Of a DNA stretch of 8,978 bases, positions 5,929 through 8,978 are shown in pieces. The notes below the pieces were generated by a model, which was not told the origin of the DNA, searched no databases, and saw only the letters and a list, made by a program, of their open reading frames with translations. Made by a program: the position numbers and the translations under genes. The DNA is taken from positions 5,069 through 14,046 of the forward strand of contig DFKI01000163.1 of the NCBI GenBank assembly GCA_002373325.1. The letters are read 5' to 3'. The DNA is from Treponema sp. UBA3649 (GTDB lineage: Bacteria > Spirochaetota > Spirochaetia > Treponematales > Treponemataceae). How positions within the stretch are numbered: the first letter of the stretch is position 1; every line of letters starts with the position of its first letter.

Positions 5929-7023
5929 ATGAAACGCTTAGCTATTGGAATCGCACTTTTTTTGACAATCACGGCATCTGTCTTCGCACAGAGTGACCTT
6001 CAGCCTTTGGCGGTTGTTAAACTGAACAAATCAGAGACAATCACCCTCAAGCAGCTCAAGACCCGGGCAGGATTCCTTGAAAGACAGCTTCAGGCGGCAT
6101 ACGGAGCAAAGCAGACACTTACCCCGGAGCAGCGCTCCCAGCTTCTCGACAGCCTGATTCAGGAAAAACTCGTGGCACAGGCGGCGACCAAATCAGGAAT
6201 CTCGGTGACAGACAGCGAGGTTGACGCGGCATTTTTGAGCACATTCGCCCAGCAGATCGGACAGCAGGTGACAGAGGCAAAACTTTCCGAGATGATAAAG
6301 CAGCAGACCGGAAAGACATTGAACGAGTACATACAGGAATCATCCGGAATGACTCTCGCGGACTACAAGGCATACCTGAAGAACCAGCTTTTGGCACAGC
6401 GCTATATTTTCTCGCAGAAACAGTCAGATTTGCAGAAAGTCACGGCGACGGACAAGGAAATCCGCAGCGAATATGACATGAACAAATCCCAGTACGTGTG
6501 GAACGACATGGTGAAGCTCTTCGTAGTGGTGGTGTCAAAGGGAACGGACGCGGCAACGGCAAAGGCAACGGCGACAGACTTGAGGAACCAGTACGTGAAG
6601 AGTCCGTCAAACGAGAACGCAATCAAATCATCTCCTGACAACGGAAAGAAATATCAGGCACAGAACATGTTCGTTCAGAAGACCGCTACCTATGCAAGGC
6701 TCCTTGGCTGGTCATACGACAACATCGAGGAGCTCTTCGGAAAGTCAAAGGGATTCGTAAGCGAGATTACCGAGACAGCCACCGACTATCAGTTCTATGC
6801 CGTGCAGGAAAAATATGCCGCGAAGATGCTCGCAATCAGTGACATAATCTCTCCGGAGACAAACATCACAGTGTACGAGTACATCAAGAGCGGACTTACA
6901 TCACAGAAGCAGAGCCAGTATTTCGCACAGGCAGCGCAGGACATCGCAACATCGCTTGACACACCGGCGAACGTTGAGCGCAAGAAGACAGGTGCGGCAC
7001 TGACATCGCTCCTTAACTGGTAG
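5929..7023 (+). CDS. exported SurA/PrsA-like peptidyl-prolyl isomerase-type chaperone (Tpn39b-like)
   Basis: This 364-residue protein of about 40 kDa is secreted to the periplasm. MKRLAIGIALFLTITASVFA is a clear signal peptide, cut after A20. Residues 39-165 form the helical SurA_N-like chaperone region (LLDSLIQEKLVAQAATKSGI and SEVDAAFLSTFAQQIG). Residues 190-298 follow the parvulin plan: MVKLFVVVV strand, an ATAKATATDLRNQ helix, LLGWSYDNIEELFGKSKGFV, and a last strand with Y290 and V292. The histidine usual in the first parvulin strand (H-I-L-V) is absent, so it may act as a chaperone without isomerase activity. The start at 5929 is chosen over the ATG at 5923 because AGAGG ends at 5922, six bases before it. 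nusB follows after nine bases. The likeness to T. pallidum Tpn39b is from position and size, by memory. Confidence 0.75.
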   Translation: MKRLAIGIALFLTITASVFAQSDLQPLAVVKLNKSETITLKQLKTRAGFLERQLQAAYGAKQTLTPEQRSQLLDSLIQEKLVAQAATKSGISVTDSEVDAAFLSTFAQQIGQQVTEAKLSEMIKQQTGKTLNEYIQESSGMTLADYKAYLKNQLLAQRYIFSQKQSDLQKVTATDKEIRSEYDMNKSQYVWNDMVKLFVVVVSKGTDAATAKATATDLRNQYVKSPSNENAIKSSPDNGKKYQAQNMFVQKTATYARLLGWSYDNIEELFGKSKGFVSEITETATDYQFYAVQEKYAAKMLAISDIISPETNITVYEYIKSGLTSQKQSQYFAQAAQDIATSLDTPANVERKKTGAALTSLLNW

Positions 7024-7032
7024 GAACCCAGA

Positions 7033-7470
7033 GTGTCACGAAGAAAAGGACGGATTTTGGCAGTTCAGGCCCTCTACTCATACGACATCGGCGGAGGGTC
7101 TCTTGAAGAAGTATTGAAATTAGAGTGGGAAAATCTGCCTGAGGATGATGACAAGAACGCATCCACGGTGGATTTTGCCCGTGCTCTGATTGCAGGCACC
7201 ATCAACCACAAGGACGAAGTGGACGAGATGATTAAAAAGCATCTCAGCGGGAAATGGGAATTCAGCAGGGTGAACAAGGTTTCTCTTGCAATCCTCAGAA
7301 TCAGCACCTTTACCCTGCTCTTTCAAAAGGACGTTCATCCCTCCATCGTGATTGACGAGGCCATAGACATCGCGCGGGACTATGGAACGGACGATTCATT
7401 CCGCTTCATAAACGCCGTGCTGGATAACATACGGAAAGAGCTTGATGTTGAGACGAATGTTGAAAGCTAA
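7033..7470 (+). CDS. nusB: transcription antitermination factor NusB
   Basis: NusB binds boxA RNA with S10/NusE and keeps RNA polymerase processive through rRNA operons. At 145 residues it has the family's normal length. It shows the basic start SRRKGRILAVQALYSYD, the middle helix FARALIAGTINHKDEVDEMI, and WEFSRVNKVSLAILRISTFT. The conserved C-terminal helices are VIDEAIDIARDYGTDDSFRF and INAVLDNIRKEL. The start is GTG at 7033, nine bases after the stop of the SurA-like gene. The ribosome site is weak (AGGAA at 7022-7026 lies inside and just after that stop codon), so translation may be coupled to the gene before. The next gene starts inside its last codons. Confidence 0.95.
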   Translation: MSRRKGRILAVQALYSYDIGGGSLEEVLKLEWENLPEDDDKNASTVDFARALIAGTINHKDEVDEMIKKHLSGKWEFSRVNKVSLAILRISTFTLLFQKDVHPSIVIDEAIDIARDYGTDDSFRFINAVLDNIRKELDVETNVES

Positions 7471-8978
7471 GTTTAATCTCACCCCGAAAAGGAGACCACT
7501 GGAGCTGATTTTGGCCCCGGTGGTTTTGTCATGTCTGGTTTGCGGCACATCCTGCTCAAGCCATGTTGAGGGCGGCTCGCTTCCGTCCATGCTCGATTCA
7601 GCGGACAATTACATAGCAGCGGGGGACGCAAGGTCGGCGATAGCAATCCTGGATCAGGCTGCATCCCAGGCGGAGGGCAACTACGAGAGCCTTGGTGTAT
7701 TCAAGAGATTCATGAGGCTCGGAGATTTGGAGCGCGCGGAGACCACCGTAAAAAAAGCCCTTAAAAAAGACAAAAAATCCCCGGAACTCAACGCTGTCTA
7801 CGGAAACCTCCTTTTGAAAATGGGAGAGACGGCGAAGGCACTCAAGCAGTCAAAAAATCTTTCCGGGACAAAATACGGCTCAATTTACGCGGAGGCATTT
7901 CTAAGGACCGCACAGGAGACGGGAAAATCAGCCAACGAGCTTTTCGGAGCAAAAAAGACCAAGGCCGACCGTGAATGGAAAAAGACCTGCGAAAGATTTC
8001 CCGAAGAGCTTTCCCTAAGGCAGCAGGTTTTCAGGGACGGACGATTTTCTCCCATATATTACGACGCATTTTTGGGCTCCAGAAAGCACCGGTGGAACTG
8101 GAACGCGGCCACATTGGAAATGAGGGACGGAAAATACGCTCAGGCAGCCGACAAATATCCGGGCACCACCGAGAACACGGAGGACTCTCTTTTCTGGGGC
8201 AAGGTGCTCTACGACGCGGGACATTATCCGGAAAGCCTCCATGCGCTCACACAACACGAGGATGACGGAGGGGATGATTACGCCACGACAGTTCAGCTGA
8301 AGGCACTTCTTTCGGATGTCTACTATATTCTCGGACAGGATTCTGACTCGGCTCAAAAACGAGAGGAAATACTTGCGATGGACGTGGAGGAAGGAAGCCA
8401 GGCTGATTCCGTACTTCCGAGCGTATATGTGAACAGCGCGATTTACGCAAGGGGACAGGAGGATCAGATTGCCCAATATGAGTACCTGCGAAAGGCCGTG
8501 AGCGACTACCCGGAATACATACCTGCCCTGGCATCCTACGGTGAGTTCGCACTAGAACGCATGAACAGACCCCCGGACGACACCATGACGGCACACATAA
8601 GGGCGGCAGGACTTCTTACAAGACAGATGGAAAGGGACGCTGCCATACCGGAAATCAACCTCGATGAGATTTTCAGCAGGATGAGGGAAATCTCCGCAAG
8701 GACGGGAAGTCCAGAGATGAAGGTTCTGGCGGAAAAGCTGTACTCAAGGGCAAACGTCGGAGAGGAAAAGACAAGGATGAGCGCAAGAATCTGGACCATG
8801 CTGGAGCAGAGCGAGAGCGAGATGACACTCTATCCCGAGCAGATAGTCCGCTATGCCGTGGCCACATTCATAAACAACGGAATGGACTCAGACGCGGAGA
8901 ATCTCTTCATCAGGTATGAGACGGCGAACCACCCTGAGACTCTCTCGAAAATAAAGGGGAAAGGAAAGGTTTTCGTGC
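7445..8978 (+). CDS. probable lipoprotein with tetratricopeptide-like repeats, cut at window end
   Basis: The frame stays open to the end of the window, so 511 codons are visible and the C-terminus is missing. The N-terminus is basic (MLRRMLKAKF), then hydrophobic (LILAPVVLSCLVCGTSC). Cysteines at 30 (after VLS, a fair lipobox) and 37 (before SSH) make export as a lipoprotein likely, anchor site uncertain. Helical pairs typical of TPR follow: SADNYIAAGDARSAIAILDQ (52-71), a LGDLERAETTVKKAL repeat, and NAVYGNLLLKMGETAKALKQ. Further ones contain FWGKVLYDAGHYPESLHAL and SDVYYILGQ. Such proteins usually serve as scaffolds in the envelope; the partner is unknown. The ATG at 7445 is preferred because GGAAAGAG lies at 7433-7440; ATG 7457 is the alternative. 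It overlaps nusB by 26 (or 14) bases, so the two are translationally coupled. Confidence 0.75.
   Translation, partial: MLRRMLKAKFNLTPKRRPLELILAPVVLSCLVCGTSCSSHVEGGSLPSMLDSADNYIAAGDARSAIAILDQAASQAEGNYESLGVFKRFMRLGDLERAETTVKKALKKDKKSPELNAVYGNLLLKMGETAKALKQSKNLSGTKYGSIYAEAFLRTAQETGKSANELFGAKKTKADREWKKTCERFPEELSLRQQVFRDGRFSPIYYDAFLGSRKHRWNWNAATLEMRDGKYAQAADKYPGTTENTEDSLFWGKVLYDAGHYPESLHALTQHEDDGGDDYATTVQLKALLSDVYYILGQDSDSAQKREEILAMDVEEGSQADSVLPSVYVNSAIYARGQEDQIAQYEYLRKAVSDYPEYIPALASYGEFALERMNRPPDDTMTAHIRAAGLLTRQMERDAAIPEINLDEIFSRMREISARTGSPEMKVLAEKLYSRANVGEEKTRMSARIWTMLEQSESEMTLYPEQIVRYAVATFINNGMDSDAENLFIRYETANHPETLSKIKGKGKVFV

Noticed and set aside
8015..8476. 153-codon minus-strand frame near the end
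   Set aside because: It is antisense to the continuous TPR-protein frame, which has clear repeat structure and stays open for over 500 codons.

Overview
The window looks like a piece of a spirochaete chromosome, most likely a Treponema of the gut or rumen type. The evidence is the very short alanyl-tRNA synthetase (607 residues, typical of spirochaetes). It is followed by an exported 39-40 kDa SurA-like protein, nusB and a tetratricopeptide protein. I remember the same order from Treponema (the Tpn39b region of T. pallidum), but I could not check this. No mobile element, CRISPR array, tRNA or rRNA was recognised.

Layout. Bases 1-720 are AT-rich and poorly coding. They hold the cut-off end of an unrecognised reading frame and, at 268-621, what looks like a decayed toxin-antitoxin remnant whose last ~40 codons resemble the C-terminus of a MazF/PemK toxin. 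A clean sigma-70 promoter (676-704) then drives a six-helix membrane protein (739-1488). Next is metY, O-acetylhomoserine sulfhydrylase (1618-2895), preceded by an inverted repeat that may be an operator. Facing metY on the minus strand is a short apparent operon: an exported protein that is little more than an STN/secretin-N0-like domain (3658-3239), then a small gene that seems to be split by a frameshift (3185-2974), then a minus-strand hairpin terminator (2955-2916).

From 3907 onward everything is on the plus strand. A near-consensus promoter sits so close to alaS that its mRNA should be leaderless. alaS (3945-5768) is followed by a hairpin, an internal promoter and a structured leader. 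Then come the SurA-like exported protein (5929-7023), nusB (7033-7470) and a probable lipoprotein with tetratricopeptide-like repeats that overlaps nusB and runs off the window (7445-8978). The last three genes are tightly packed and very likely one transcript.

The genes are mainly housekeeping: sulfur assimilation into homocysteine, alanine charging of tRNA, envelope protein folding, and rRNA antitermination. I see no convincing new defence or mobile system. The most unusual points are the leaderless doubly reduced alaS, the stand-alone STN-domain protein with its broken partner gene, and the toxin-antitoxin relic.
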